Shown in pieces: positions 8,193 to 16,663 of a DNA stretch of 53,890 nt; within the stretch, counting starts at the first letter, position 1, and each line of letters begins with the position of its first letter. Under the pieces are notes generated by a model. That model saw only the letters and a program-made list of their open reading frames with translations, was not told the DNA's origin and did not search any database. The stretch is from Acidocella sp. (lineage in GTDB: Bacteria; Pseudomonadota; Alphaproteobacteria; Acetobacterales; Acetobacteraceae). Where the stretch lies: contig DAIDJU010000134.1 of NCBI GenBank assembly GCA_027451225.1, forward strand, positions 1 through 53,890, in the 5' to 3' direction. The translations under genes were made by a program, and so were the position numbers.

Positions 8193-9335
8193 ATGACAAA
8201 AGCCCCCTATGCGGTACATGCGCGGGATTCGCGCGGCCGCCAGCACGCCCAGCCGGATTCGGACGATCGCAGCCCCTACCAGCGCGACCGCGACCGCGTG
8301 GTGCACTGCTCGGCCTTCCGCAAGCTGCAGTACAAGACGCAGGTCTTCGTGACGCGCGAGGGGGATTTCTACCGCACGCGCCTGACGCACAGCCTGGAGG
8401 TGGCGCAGATCGCCCGCTCCATCGCCCGCACGCTGGGGTTGGACGAGGACCTGACCGAATGCCTAGCCCTGGCGCACGACCTCGGCCATCCGCCCTTCGG
8501 CCATGCGGGCGAGCGCGGGTTGAACGAGGCGCTGCGCGAGTTCGGCGGGTTCGACCATAACGACCAGTCCTTCCGTGTGGTCACGCTGCTGGAGCAGCGC
8601 TACGCGGCGTTCGACGGCCTGAATCTCTCCTGGGAGACGCTGGAGGGGCTGGCCAAGCATAACGGCCCGCTGAAAAACCCGCCGCCCACCATCGCCGCCT
8701 TTAACGAGGCGATGCCGCTGGACCTCAACCGCCAGACCTCCGCCGAGGCCCAGGTGGCCGCGTTCTCGGACGATGTGGCCTACAACACCCACGACCTCGA
8801 TGATGGCTTGCGCGCCGGGCTGTTCGAGTTCGAGGATCTGCTGGACCTGCCGGTGATCGGCGATCTCGTCCGCCGCGCCCAGGCGCTGACCACGGCCAAG
8901 AACCGCGTCCGCCACGAGCTGAGCCGCTCCGTCATCAACACATTGGTGCATGACGCGCTGAAGGAGAGCGAGCGCCGCCTCGCCGCCCTGAACCCGCAAA
9001 GCACCGAGGACATCCGTAACGCGCCCACACCGGTCATCGGCTTCTCCGAGGAGATCCGCGTGGCCAATGTGGCGCTGAAGCGCTTCCTGTTCGCCCGCAT
9101 GTACCGGCACTGGCGCGTCAACCGGCAGACGCATAAGGCCGAACATGTGACCAAGACCCTGGCGAACCTGCTGCTGCACCAGCCCAACCTGCTGCCCGAT
9201 GATTGGCGTGACCGCGCAGGCGCTGGCGGCTCCGCCCAGGCCGCCGAGGTGGTGCGTGACTACGTGGCGGGCATGACCGACCGCTACGCCCTCGATGAAT
9301 TTTCCCGGTTGACCGACCCAGCCGTCCCTGCCTGA
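8193..9335 (+). CDS. dgt: Deoxyguanosinetriphosphate triphosphohydrolase (dGTPase), HD family
   Basis: A 380-aa HD-domain dNTP triphosphohydrolase that hydrolyses dNTPs to nucleoside plus triphosphate. It shows the family entry SPYQRDRDRVVHCSAFRKLQYKTQVF, the metal ligands H66 (RLTHSLEV) and H95-D96 (ALAHDLGHPPFGHAGE), and a later Asp in SDDVAYNTHDLDDGL. The length fits the short (type 2) dGTPases of Alphaproteobacteria. It diverges from the A-type carrier over 62 bp and begins the argS-containing gene series; argS starts about 10 bp downstream. Substrate preference for dGTP is by family name only. Confidence 0.92.
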   Translation: MTKAPYAVHARDSRGRQHAQPDSDDRSPYQRDRDRVVHCSAFRKLQYKTQVFVTREGDFYRTRLTHSLEVAQIARSIARTLGLDEDLTECLALAHDLGHPPFGHAGERGLNEALREFGGFDHNDQSFRVVTLLEQRYAAFDGLNLSWETLEGLAKHNGPLKNPPPTIAAFNEAMPLDLNRQTSAEAQVAAFSDDVAYNTHDLDDGLRAGLFEFEDLLDLPVIGDLVRRAQALTTAKNRVRHELSRSVINTLVHDALKESERRLAALNPQSTEDIRNAPTPVIGFSEEIRVANVALKRFLFARMYRHWRVNRQTHKAEHVTKTLANLLLHQPNLLPDDWRDRAGAGGSAQAAEVVRDYVAGMTDRYALDEFSRLTDPAVPA

Positions 9336-9345
9336 AAGCGTGACC

Positions 9346-11085
9346 ATGAGTGAAGAGAATCTGTACGCCGCCCTGCGCGGCATTGTGCTGCGTGAGCTGG
9401 CCGAGCTGGCCCCCGGCTTGGCCGAAGAGGTGCTGGCGCGCGTCGAGGTGACCCCGACCAAGGACCCGGCGCATGGCGATATGGCGAGCAACGCCGCGAT
9501 GATCGCGGCCAAGCCCGCCGGCAAGAACCCGCGTGAACTGGCTGCGGGGCTGGTCGAGCGCCTGAGCGCGCAGCCGGGCATCGCCAAGGCCGAGGCCGCC
9601 GGGCCGGGCTTCGTCAACCTGACCCTGGCCCCGGAGCTGCTGCTGGCGCAGCTCCCCGTCATCCTCAACGCGGGTGAGGCGTATGGCCAGGGTGCTGCCC
9701 GTGGCCACAAGATCAACGTCGAGTACGTCTCCGCCAACCCCACCGGGCCGCTGCATGTCGGCCATTGCCGTGGCGCCGTGGTGGGCGACGCCCTCTCCAA
9801 CCTGCTGGCCAAGGCGGGGTATGACGTCACCAAGGAATATTACATCAACGATGCCGGGGCGCAGGTGCTGGCGCTCGCGCGCTCGGTTTATGTCCGCTAC
9901 CTCGAGGCGCTGAAGCTCTCGCCGGAAGCCTATATCGAGACCGTGCCGGGCGGCATGCAGTATGGCGGGGCGTATCTCATCCCCATCGGCGAGGCGCTGG
10001 CGGTGCAGTATGGCGACCAGTTCGCGGAAACCCCCGAGGCCAACTGGCTCGACACCTTCCGCGATTTCGCCGTGGACCGGATGATGGACCTGATCCGCGA
10101 GGATCTCGCCGCCCTCGGCGTGGTGCACGACGTGTTCTCCTCCGAGCGCGCGCTGGTGGAAGCCGGTGGCGTGGCGCGCGGGCTGCAAAGCTTGCGCGAT
10201 CAGGGGCTGATCTACCGTGGCATTCTGGAGCCGCCCAAGGGCAAGACGCCGGATGATTGGGAGCCGCGTGAGCAGGAGCTTTTCCGCGCCACCGAATTCG
10301 GCGACGACGTGGACCGCCCGATCGCCAAGTCCGACGGCTCCTATACCTACTTCGCCAACGACATCGCCTACCACGCAGACAAGATGGCGCGCGGCTTCAA
10401 CGCCATGATCGACGTTTGGGGCGCGGACCATGGCGGCTATGTGCGGCGCATGGAGGCGGCGGTGAAGGCCCTGGCTGATGGCCGCCCCGCCCGGTTGGAC
10501 GTGCTGCTTTGCCAGATCGTGCGCGTGATGAAGAACGGCGAGCCGGTGCGCATGAGCAAGCGCGCGGGCACCTTTGTGGAACTACGAGACCTTATCGACG
10601 AAGTCGGGTCGGACGCCGTGCGCTTCCTCATGCTGATGCGCAAATCCGACGCGCAGATGGATTTCGACCTCAACGCCGCCGTGGCGCAGACGCGCGACAA
10701 CCCGGTGTTCTACGTGCAATACGCCCATGCGCGCTGCCGCTCGGTGCTGCGCGCGGCCCCCGAGGTGAACGCGGCGGCGGATCTCTCCAGCCTCGCCGCG
10801 CCCGAGGAGCAGGCCATGCTGCGCCGGCTCATCACCTGGCCGCGTCTCGTCGAGCAGGCAGCCGAGTCGCGCGAGCCGCATCGCGTGGCGTTCTTCCTCT
10901 ACGAGCTGGCGGGGGATTTCCATGCCCTGTGGAATGCCGGGCGGGACAACGCGTCCCTTCGGTTTTTGCAGGAGGACAAGCCGGTTGAGACCGACGCGCG
11001 CATCGCGCTTGTGGCCGCTACAGCGATCGTGCTTCGCTCGGGCCTTGCCGTGCTTGGCGTCAAGCCGGTCGAGGAGATGAGGTAG
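9346..11085 (+). CDS. argS: Arginyl-tRNA synthetase
   Basis: A class I aminoacyl-tRNA synthetase of 579 aa, usual for ArgRS. An N-terminal additional domain (about 1-90) is followed by the HIGH motif in NPTGPLHVGHCRG, the SDGSYTYFANDIAYH region, the KMSKS counterpart VRMSKRAGTFVEL, and a C-terminal anticodon-binding helix bundle. I prefer ATG 9346 over GTG 9340 used by the ORF track; both are in frame and the choice is weakly supported. The gene follows dgt closely and is followed 2 bp later by a TTG-started SPOR gene. Confidence 0.95.
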   Translation: MSEENLYAALRGIVLRELAELAPGLAEEVLARVEVTPTKDPAHGDMASNAAMIAAKPAGKNPRELAAGLVERLSAQPGIAKAEAAGPGFVNLTLAPELLLAQLPVILNAGEAYGQGAARGHKINVEYVSANPTGPLHVGHCRGAVVGDALSNLLAKAGYDVTKEYYINDAGAQVLALARSVYVRYLEALKLSPEAYIETVPGGMQYGGAYLIPIGEALAVQYGDQFAETPEANWLDTFRDFAVDRMMDLIREDLAALGVVHDVFSSERALVEAGGVARGLQSLRDQGLIYRGILEPPKGKTPDDWEPREQELFRATEFGDDVDRPIAKSDGSYTYFANDIAYHADKMARGFNAMIDVWGADHGGYVRRMEAAVKALADGRPARLDVLLCQIVRVMKNGEPVRMSKRAGTFVELRDLIDEVGSDAVRFLMLMRKSDAQMDFDLNAAVAQTRDNPVFYVQYAHARCRSVLRAAPEVNAAADLSSLAAPEEQAMLRRLITWPRLVEQAAESREPHRVAFFLYELAGDFHALWNAGRDNASLRFLQEDKPVETDARIALVAATAIVLRSGLAVLGVKPVEEMR

Positions 11086-11087
11086 GC

Positions 11088-11813
11088 TTGCAGGACCCGG
11101 ACGACGATTTTCTCTACCAGCCGCATCGGGAGAGAGGCGAGCGCTTCGACCCCGCCTTGCGCCGCATGGCGCTGGGGGCGGGCGGGGTAACGCTGCTCGT
11201 CATCGTCGTGGCGCTGGGGTGGAGCGGCTTCCGCACCGGGAATTTCGGCCCGCCGCCGGTTATCAACCCGCCGGACGTGCCGCTGCGCGTGGCCCCGGAA
11301 AGCCCGGGCGGGCTGGTGGTGCCGGGGGCCGATGTGCCCATCATGTCCGGCCAGACCGATGCGCAGGCAGCCCCCCAGCTTGCCCCCAGCTCCCAGGGCC
11401 CCGCCGTGGCGCAGCTGGACCAGGCCGCCGGGCTGAACCAGCCGCCGCCGCAACCCGCATTGGCCCAACCGGCGCCCGGCATGGCCCAGCCCGCGCCGCA
11501 GGCGGCGGTCAGCCCGGCCAAGCCCGCCGCTGCTCCGGCCGCGGCGCCCAGCCCCGCCAAGCCCAGCGGCCCGGCGGACGTGCAACTCGCCGCCACGCCG
11601 GACGAGCCTAGCGCTGCCGCCACCTGGGCCAGTCTGCAAAGAAAGTACCCGGATTTGTTGGGGAGCAGGAAACCCGTGATCATTCCCGCCGTGGTTAACG
11701 GCAAGAGCGTCTGGCGCCTGCGCGTCAGCGGCTTCGCCAGCGCCGATGAGGCAAAATCCTTCTGCGCCCAGCTCACCGCCAAGGGTGGGCAATGCGCGGT
11801 GGCGGCGTTCTGA
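11088..11813 (+). CDS. SPOR-domain membrane protein
   Basis: A 241-aa single-pass inner-membrane protein. A charged cytoplasmic N-terminus precedes a transmembrane helix at about 27-46 (LGAGGVTLLVIVVALGW). A long Pro/Ala/Gln-rich periplasmic linker (about 60-165) leads to a C-terminal SPOR domain (about 168-241, ending SADEAKSFCAQLTAKGGQCAV). SPOR domains bind denuded glycan strands at division sites. The start codon is TTG at 11088, 2 bp after argS. It overlaps nagZ (TGATG), which removes GlcNAc from peptidoglycan fragments, so both genes touch the cell wall. Similar genes follow argS in many Alphaproteobacteria. Confidence 0.85.
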   Translation: MQDPDDDFLYQPHRERGERFDPALRRMALGAGGVTLLVIVVALGWSGFRTGNFGPPPVINPPDVPLRVAPESPGGLVVPGADVPIMSGQTDAQAAPQLAPSSQGPAVAQLDQAAGLNQPPPQPALAQPAPGMAQPAPQAAVSPAKPAAAPAAAPSPAKPSGPADVQLAATPDEPSAAATWASLQRKYPDLLGSRKPVIIPAVVNGKSVWRLRVSGFASADEAKSFCAQLTAKGGQCAVAAF

Positions 11814-12664
11814 TGAAGCCCGTAATCTTAGGCATTTCCGGCCCGGCGCTGACGCCGGATGAGCGCGACCTGTTTCTGGCGCACCGCCCGCGCGGGGTGA
11901 TCCTGTTCAGCCGCAACATCGTGGACTCGGCGCAGCTTGCGGCGCTGATGGCCGATCTGCGCGCCGTCCTGCCGCCGGATGCGGTGCTAATGGTGGACCA
12001 GGAGGGCGGGCGCGTCGCACGGCTGAAGCCGCCGCACTGGCCCGCCCTGCCGCCCGCCGGCAGCCTGCGCACGGCCGAGGAAGCTTTTGCCCATGGCCGC
12101 GCTTTGGGCGTGATGGTGCGCGAGGCGGGCTTCACCAGCACCGCCGCCCCGGTTCTGGATCTGCGGGTGCCCGGCGCGTCGGACGTGGTGGGGGACCGCG
12201 CCATTACCGGCGGCCCGGAAACCGTGGCGGCGCTCGGCGGCGAGATCGCCCGGGGCATTCTGGCCGAGGGCATCATCCCGGTGATGAAGCACATCCCCGG
12301 CCATGGCCGCGCGCTGGTGGACAGCCACGTGGCGCTGCCCCGCGTGCCGGAACTTACCGATGACGATCTGCTGCCCTTCATCCGCAACCGGCATCTGCCC
12401 TGGGCGATGACGGCGCATGTGGTTTACGAATCCATCGACCCCGAACGCCCTGGCACGCTCTCTCCGGTCGTGATCCGCGAGATCATCCGGGGCAAGGTCG
12501 GCTTTACCGGCACGCTGGTGTCGGATGATCTGGCCATGGGCGCGCTCTCCGGCACCAGCCCGGCCGAGCGGGCGGTGGCGGCGCTGGAAGCCGGGTGCGA
12601 CGTCGCGCTTTATTGCCCCGGCGACATGGCGGGCAACCGCGCCGTGCTGGAGGCGTTGGCATGA
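11813..12664 (+). CDS. nagZ: Beta-N-acetylhexosaminidase NagZ (GH3)
   Basis: A 283-aa glycoside hydrolase family 3 enzyme. Motifs are MVDQEGGRVARL, the diagnostic MKHIPGHGRALVDSH (H160 and the D170/H172 dyad) and SDDLAMGAL with the likely nucleophile Asp at 238-239. NagZ removes GlcNAc from anhydro-muropeptides in cytosolic cell-wall recycling. The start ATG overlaps the SPOR gene stop by one base, so the ORF-track start at 11792 is rejected. It is somewhat shorter than the 330-340 aa of many NagZ proteins. The stop overlaps the M50 start (ATGA). Confidence 0.93.
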   Translation: MKPVILGISGPALTPDERDLFLAHRPRGVILFSRNIVDSAQLAALMADLRAVLPPDAVLMVDQEGGRVARLKPPHWPALPPAGSLRTAEEAFAHGRALGVMVREAGFTSTAAPVLDLRVPGASDVVGDRAITGGPETVAALGGEIARGILAEGIIPVMKHIPGHGRALVDSHVALPRVPELTDDDLLPFIRNRHLPWAMTAHVVYESIDPERPGTLSPVVIREIIRGKVGFTGTLVSDDLAMGALSGTSPAERAVAALEAGCDVALYCPGDMAGNRAVLEALA

Positions 12665-13344
12665 GCACCGGTCTGCTCCTGCTGCTGGCCCTGGCCCCGG
12701 CGATCATCCTGCACGAGCTGGCGCATGGCTATGTCGCGCATCTGCTGGGCGACGACACGGCCAAGAATGCGGGGCGGCTGACCCTCAACCCGCTCAAGCA
12801 TATCGATCCGTTCGGCTCTATCGGCCTGCCGCTGCTGCTGGCACTCGCCCAGCTTGCCACCATCGGGCATATCGAGTTCCTGTATGGCTGGGCCAAGCCG
12901 GTGCCGGTGAACCCGCTGAGGCTCAACATCAATGGCCGGTACGACCCGCGCCGCCTGATGGGCGTGGTGGGCATTGCGGGGCCGGCCATGAACTTCGCCC
13001 TGGCGCTGGCCGCCGGGTTCGCCGTGCATGGCGGGGTGGGGCTGGAGTTCCTGGCCTATTTCATCGAGATCAATCTGGTGCTGGGGCTGTTCAATCTCAT
13101 CCCGCTGCCGCCCATGGATGGCGGACGCGTTGCCGTGGCCGTGCTGCCGCTGCCTCTGGCCATCAAGCTCGCCAGCGCCGAGCGGCTGGGTATTCTGCTG
13201 GTGCTGCTGGTGCTGTTCATCCTGCCCACGGTGCTGGGGCAGTTTGGCATTGTATTCGACCCGTTCCAGGCCGCGATGAGCATGATCCTGCCCTGGGCGG
13301 AGCATCTGGTCCTCGCGCTTACGGGGAATCTCGGTGGAAACTGA
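12661..13344 (+). CDS. Site-2 protease family (M50) membrane metalloprotease
   Basis: A 227-aa integral membrane protein with HELAH (18-22; zinc ligands H18 and H22, catalytic Glu19) in the first hydrophobic segment and NLIPLPPMDGGR in a later one, the paired motifs of M50 intramembrane proteases. About five to six transmembrane segments are visible and there is no PDZ domain, so it is the small YdfM/YwhC-like type rather than RseP. Its substrate is unknown. The ATG overlaps the nagZ stop (ATGA), and its 3' end overlaps scpA by 11 bp. An M50-scpA-scpB order is common in Alphaproteobacteria. Confidence 0.88.
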   Translation: MSTGLLLLLALAPAIILHELAHGYVAHLLGDDTAKNAGRLTLNPLKHIDPFGSIGLPLLLALAQLATIGHIEFLYGWAKPVPVNPLRLNINGRYDPRRLMGVVGIAGPAMNFALALAAGFAVHGGVGLEFLAYFIEINLVLGLFNLIPLPPMDGGRVAVAVLPLPLAIKLASAERLGILLVLLVLFILPTVLGQFGIVFDPFQAAMSMILPWAEHLVLALTGNLGGN

Positions 13345-14083
13345 AGCCCTCGTCCTGCATCTGGACGGCTATGACGGGCCGCTGGATCTGCTGTTGGAAC
13401 TCGCCCGCACGCAGAAGGTGGACATCGCCAAGATCTCCATCCTGCAATTGGTCGAGCAATTCCTCGCTGTTATCGAGGGTGCGCGACGCGTGCGCCTGGA
13501 GCTGGCCGCCGACTGGCTGGTGATGGCCGCGTGGCTGACCTGGCTGAAATCCCGCCTCTTGGTGCCCCAGTTTGGCGAGCCGGAAGACGCAGAACTGGCC
13601 GCCGAGACGCTGGCGGCAAGGCTCATCGACCTGCAAGCCGTCCGCCAGGCCGCCGCATGGCTCGGGCAGCGCCCGCAGTTGGGCTGGGATGTGTTCCCGC
13701 GTGGCGAGGCGGAGGATTTCACCGAGACCGACCGCTCCAAGTTGAAGCTGGACCTCGCCTCGCTGCTCTCGGCTTATCTGGCCGCGCGCCGCCGTGCGGG
13801 GGGCAAGCAGCGCTACCGGCCCAAGCCGATGGTCTATCTCTCGGTGCGCGAGGCGTTGGAGCGTATCGGCAAGCTGCTGGGCTCGAAGCCGGACTGGGCC
13901 TCGCTGGAGCAATTCCTGCCCGAAGGGCTGGAAGATGGCGTGCCCAAACGCGCGGCCCTCGCGGCGACCTTGATCGCGGGCTTGGAAATGGCCAAAGATG
14001 GCCGCTTGAATTTGCGCCAGGACCAGGAATTCGGCCCGATCCTGGTCCGCAACCGGATGGAGCTTGAGGCAGGCGATGAGTAA
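13334..14083 (+). CDS. scpA: Segregation and condensation protein A
   Basis: A 249-aa kleisin. The N-terminal LHLDGYDGPLDLLLELARTQKVDI and the segment LEQFLP...LIAGLEMAKDGRLNLRQDQEFGPI are typical of ScpA. ScpA bridges the SMC heads and, with ScpB, forms the SMC condensin that organises and segregates the chromosome. The start codon is GTG at 13334, inside the end of the M50 gene. The 3' end overlaps scpB by 8 bp. No SMC gene lies in the window. Confidence 0.94.
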   Translation: METEALVLHLDGYDGPLDLLLELARTQKVDIAKISILQLVEQFLAVIEGARRVRLELAADWLVMAAWLTWLKSRLLVPQFGEPEDAELAAETLAARLIDLQAVRQAAAWLGQRPQLGWDVFPRGEAEDFTETDRSKLKLDLASLLSAYLAARRRAGGKQRYRPKPMVYLSVREALERIGKLLGSKPDWASLEQFLPEGLEDGVPKRAALAATLIAGLEMAKDGRLNLRQDQEFGPILVRNRMELEAGDE

Positions 14084-14660
14084 CGACATGATCCAGGCCC
14101 TGCGCGTGGCGGAAGCGGCGGTCTTTGCCGCCACCCAGCCGGTTACGCCGCGCATGCTGGCCACGATCCTGCCCGAGACCACCGATATCGACGCCGTGAT
14201 GGGTGCGCTCACCACGGCCTATGCCGAGCGTGGGGTGAATCTGGTGCAGGTGGGCGGCGGCTGGCAGTTCCGCACCGCGCCGGACATTGCGCCCTATCTG
14301 CGCAAGGTGGTGGAGTTGCCGCGCCGTTTGCCGCGCGTGGCGATGGAGACGCTGGCCATCGTCGCTTACCACCAGCCGGTCACGCGCACCGAGATCGAGG
14401 AAATCCGTGGCGCCAGCCTCTCCCAGGCGACGCTCGATCTGCTGCTGGAAAACGCGCTGATCACGCCGAAGGGCCGCAAGGAAACGCCGGGCCGCCCCAC
14501 GCTATGGGCCACCACCCCGGCCTTCTTGGCGCAATTCGGGCTGAACGATCTGCGTGACCTGCCCAAACGCGAGGAACTGCTCATCGACCCCGCCGGCCCG
14601 GCCCCCGCGCCGCAACCGGCCTCGGTGTTCGTCTCCGGCACGGCGGACGAAACGCCATGA
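14076..14660 (+). CDS. scpB: Segregation and condensation protein B
   Basis: A 194-aa ScpB with two winged-helix domains. Recognisable segments are EAAVFAATQPVT, LVQVGGGWQFRT, LPRVAMETLAIVAYHQPVTRTEIEEIRGA and KGRKETPGRPTLWATT. It binds ScpA in the SMC complex. I chose ATG 14076, overlapping the scpA stop, rather than the ORF-track TTG at 14064. The C-terminal tail (about 30 aa, Pro/Ala-rich) is less conserved. Its stop overlaps the chaC-like start (ATGA). Confidence 0.94.
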   Translation: MSNDMIQALRVAEAAVFAATQPVTPRMLATILPETTDIDAVMGALTTAYAERGVNLVQVGGGWQFRTAPDIAPYLRKVVELPRRLPRVAMETLAIVAYHQPVTRTEIEEIRGASLSQATLDLLLENALITPKGRKETPGRPTLWATTPAFLAQFGLNDLRDLPKREELLIDPAGPAPAPQPASVFVSGTADETP

Positions 14661-15325
14661 CCCTGCGCATCACCCGCGAGACGCTGCTGAACGGCACAGT
14701 GCGGGAGATGCAGCGCCACCATGCCAGCACCCACCCGGACATGCACTGGCGCAGCGAGGATGAGATGGCCCGCCTACTGCACCAGGCGCTGGCCGAGCTG
14801 GGGGCGGGGCAGGATCTCTGGGTGTTCGGCTATGGCTCGCTGATCTGGAACCCGGCCTTCGAGTTCGTGGAGAGGCGCTGCGCCCTGCTGCGCGGTTGGC
14901 ACCGGCGCTTCTGCCTGAAGATGTATATGGGCCGGGGCACGCCGGAAAATCCGGGCCTGATGCTCGCACTTGACCGGGGCGGGGCCTGCCGGGGGGTGGC
15001 GTTCCGCATCGAGGCCGCGAAGGTGCCGGAGGAGCTGGGGTTGCTCTGGCAGCGCGAGATGTATGGTGGCTCCTATAATTTCCGCTGGGTCACATTGCAG
15101 TCGGGTGGCGAGAGCTACCGGGCGCTGACCTTCGTGAGCAACCATGAGCATCCGCGCTACACCAGGGAGCTGACGGTGGATCAGGCGGCCCACATCATCG
15201 CCACCGCCAAGGGCGATCTCGGCACCTGCCGGGAGTATCTGGAGAATACCGTCGCGCATTTGCGCCAGCTTGGCGTGCGCGATACGGGGCTGAGCCGCAT
15301 CGCCGCGGCTTTGCCTAAACGTTAG
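14657..15325 (+). CDS. Gamma-glutamylcyclotransferase, ChaC family
   Basis: A 222-aa ChaC-like protein that probably degrades glutathione to 5-oxoproline and Cys-Gly. The substrate loop WVFGYGSLIWNP (YGSL at 59-62) and the catalytic Glu in LWQREM (E134) are present, with RVxGWHRxF-like text as ALLRGWHRRFCL. An N-terminal extension of about 50 aa precedes the domain. It overlaps scpB by 4 bp and looks like the last gene of the dgt-scpB series, because a hairpin repeat begins at its stop codon. It occupies the place where tatA might be expected. Confidence 0.9.
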   Translation: MTLRITRETLLNGTVREMQRHHASTHPDMHWRSEDEMARLLHQALAELGAGQDLWVFGYGSLIWNPAFEFVERRCALLRGWHRRFCLKMYMGRGTPENPGLMLALDRGGACRGVAFRIEAAKVPEELGLLWQREMYGGSYNFRWVTLQSGGESYRALTFVSNHEHPRYTRELTVDQAAHIIATAKGDLGTCREYLENTVAHLRQLGVRDTGLSRIAAALPKR

Positions 15326-15359
15326 AGCAATATGCGCGTAAGCGCATGAAATTGCTCGC
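15323..15359. repeat. TAGAGCAA-type palindrome, copy 1
   Basis: An imperfect hairpin that begins in the chaC-like stop codon: GAGCAAT, ATGCGC, loop GTAA, GCGCAT, a 3-nt bulge GAA, then ATTGCTC. The closing arms (TAGAGCAA and TTGCTCGC) and the bulge position match copy 2 upstream of guaA when that copy is read on the other strand. It may also work as a terminator, though there is no T-run. Confidence 0.7.
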
Positions 15360-15372
15360 TCAACACTAAAAC

Positions 15373-15405
15373 CCCACGCATTCGGCCATTTGCTGAATAC
15401 GTGGG
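15373..15405. promoter_or_regulatory. Imperfect hairpin before tatB
   Basis: A second dyad right after the repeat: CCCACG, ATTC and GC pair with GC, GAAT and CGTGGG around a CATTT loop, with single-base mismatches between blocks. It ends 19 bp before the tatB ATG. It could be a terminator for the upstream genes or a leader structure for tatB. No T-run follows. Confidence 0.45.
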
Positions 15406-15424
15406 ACCCTGCTAGCACACCGCA

Positions 15425-15874
15425 ATGTTCGGATTGTCCTGGGGTGAGATCGCGTTGATCATGGCCGTGGCGCTCATCGCCATTGGGCCGAAGGATCTGC
15501 CGATCGCCATCCGCACCGTCACCGGCTTCATCAAGAAGGCCCGTGGCATGGCCGCTGAATTTCAGGGCCATGTCGATGAGATGATGCGCGAGGCCAATCT
15601 CTCGGATGTAAAGACCGAGATCGACAAGCTCCGCCGGTTCGACTTTAAAACCGCCGCCGAGCAGGCCGTGGACCCGGACGGCACGCTGCGCCAGACCGTG
15701 GCCGAGGTGAAGCAGGCCACCGCCGCGCCTGCCGCCGCAATGCCAGCCTACACCCCGCCGCCCGTGGTGGTGGAGGAACCGCCCGAGGCGCCCGATTTCA
15801 TCCCGCCCGATGCCGCCCGCAAACCGCCTGTGCCCGGCTTTATTCCGCCCGGCACCAAGCGCTGGGGATTTTAA
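15425..15874 (+). CDS. tatB: Sec-independent translocase component TatB
   Basis: A 149-aa TatB. An N-terminal transmembrane helix (about 4-21) with FGLSWGEIALIMAVALIAIGPKDLP is followed by an amphipathic helix (about 25-60, RTVTGFIKKARGMAAEF) and a Pro-rich acidic tail. TatB binds the twin-arginine signal together with TatC and passes folded proteins to TatA pores. The length and the Glu8 in the membrane helix favour TatB over TatA. tatC begins 3 bp downstream. No tatA is adjacent, which is unusual. Confidence 0.88.
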   Translation: MFGLSWGEIALIMAVALIAIGPKDLPIAIRTVTGFIKKARGMAAEFQGHVDEMMREANLSDVKTEIDKLRRFDFKTAAEQAVDPDGTLRQTVAEVKQATAAPAAAMPAYTPPPVVVEEPPEAPDFIPPDAARKPPVPGFIPPGTKRWGF

Positions 15875-15877
15875 GTG

Positions 15878-16663
15878 ATGGCCGACGCCAAGCCTGAAGA
15901 AGATCAGATCGACGATAAGGAAATGCCGCTGCTGGAGCATCTGGCGGAGCTGCGCCGCAGGCTGATCTGGTCGGCGCTGGCTTTCATCGTGGCGTTCCTC
16001 GTCTGCTACCATTTCGCGCCCAGGATCTACGAGTTCCTCGCCGCCCCGCTGGCCCATGCGCTGGAGGCGCGGGGCGAGAAGCCGGAGTTGATCTACACCG
16101 CGCTGTACGAGGCGTTCTTCACTTATGTGAAGGTCTCGGTCTTCGCCGCCGCGTTCATCTCCTTCCCCGTTGTGGCCTCGCAGCTTTGGCTGTTCATCGC
16201 CCCGGGGCTGTATAAGCGCGAGAAACGGGCCTTGCTGCCGTTCCTCATTGTCACGCCGATCCTGTTCTTCGCGGGTGGGGCGCTGGCTTACTACGTGTTC
16301 TTCCCCGTCGCCTGGAAGTTCTTCCTCTCCTTCCAGCAGATGACCGGCGGGGTGGAAATCTCGCTGATGGCCCGGGTGAGCGATTACCTGGATATCGTGA
16401 TGAAGCTGATCTTCGCGTTCGGGCTGTCGTTCGAGCTGCCGGTGCTGCTCACGCTGCTGGGCAAGGTCGGCATCATCAACGCCGCCTCGTTGCGCAAATA
16501 TCGCCGTTACGCCTATGTCGGCTGCTTTATCCTGGCCGCCGTCATGGCCCCGCCGGATGTGCCCTCCCAGGTGCTGATGGCCAGTTTGCTGATTTTCCTG
16601 TTCGAAATCTCGGTCTTCTCGGTGAAATGGGTCGAGCCAAAGATGGACGCTGACAATGCATGA
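15878..16663 (+). CDS. tatC: Sec-independent translocase component TatC
   Basis: A 261-aa polytopic membrane protein with about six transmembrane helices. Landmarks are the N-terminal [17 protein letters not shown], which contacts the signal peptide, the conserved acidic Glu of the first periplasmic and cytoplasmic loops ([10 protein letters not shown]), and [19 protein letters not shown] near the end. It recognises twin-arginine signal peptides. I prefer ATG 15878 to the in-frame GTG at 15875, which abuts the tatB stop. The stop overlaps serS by 8 bp. Confidence 0.95.
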   Translation: MADAKPEEDQIDDKEMPLLEHLAELRRRLIWSALAFIVAFLVCYHFAPRIYEFLAAPLAHALEARGEKPELIYTALYEAFFTYVKVSVFAAAFISFPVVASQLWLFIAPGLYKREKRALLPFLIVTPILFFAGGALAYYVFFPVAWKFFLSFQQMTGGVEISLMARVSDYLDIVMKLIFAFGLSFELPVLLTLLGKVGIINAASLRKYRRYAYVGCFILAAVMAPPDVPSQVLMASLLIFLFEISVFSVKWVEPKMDADNA

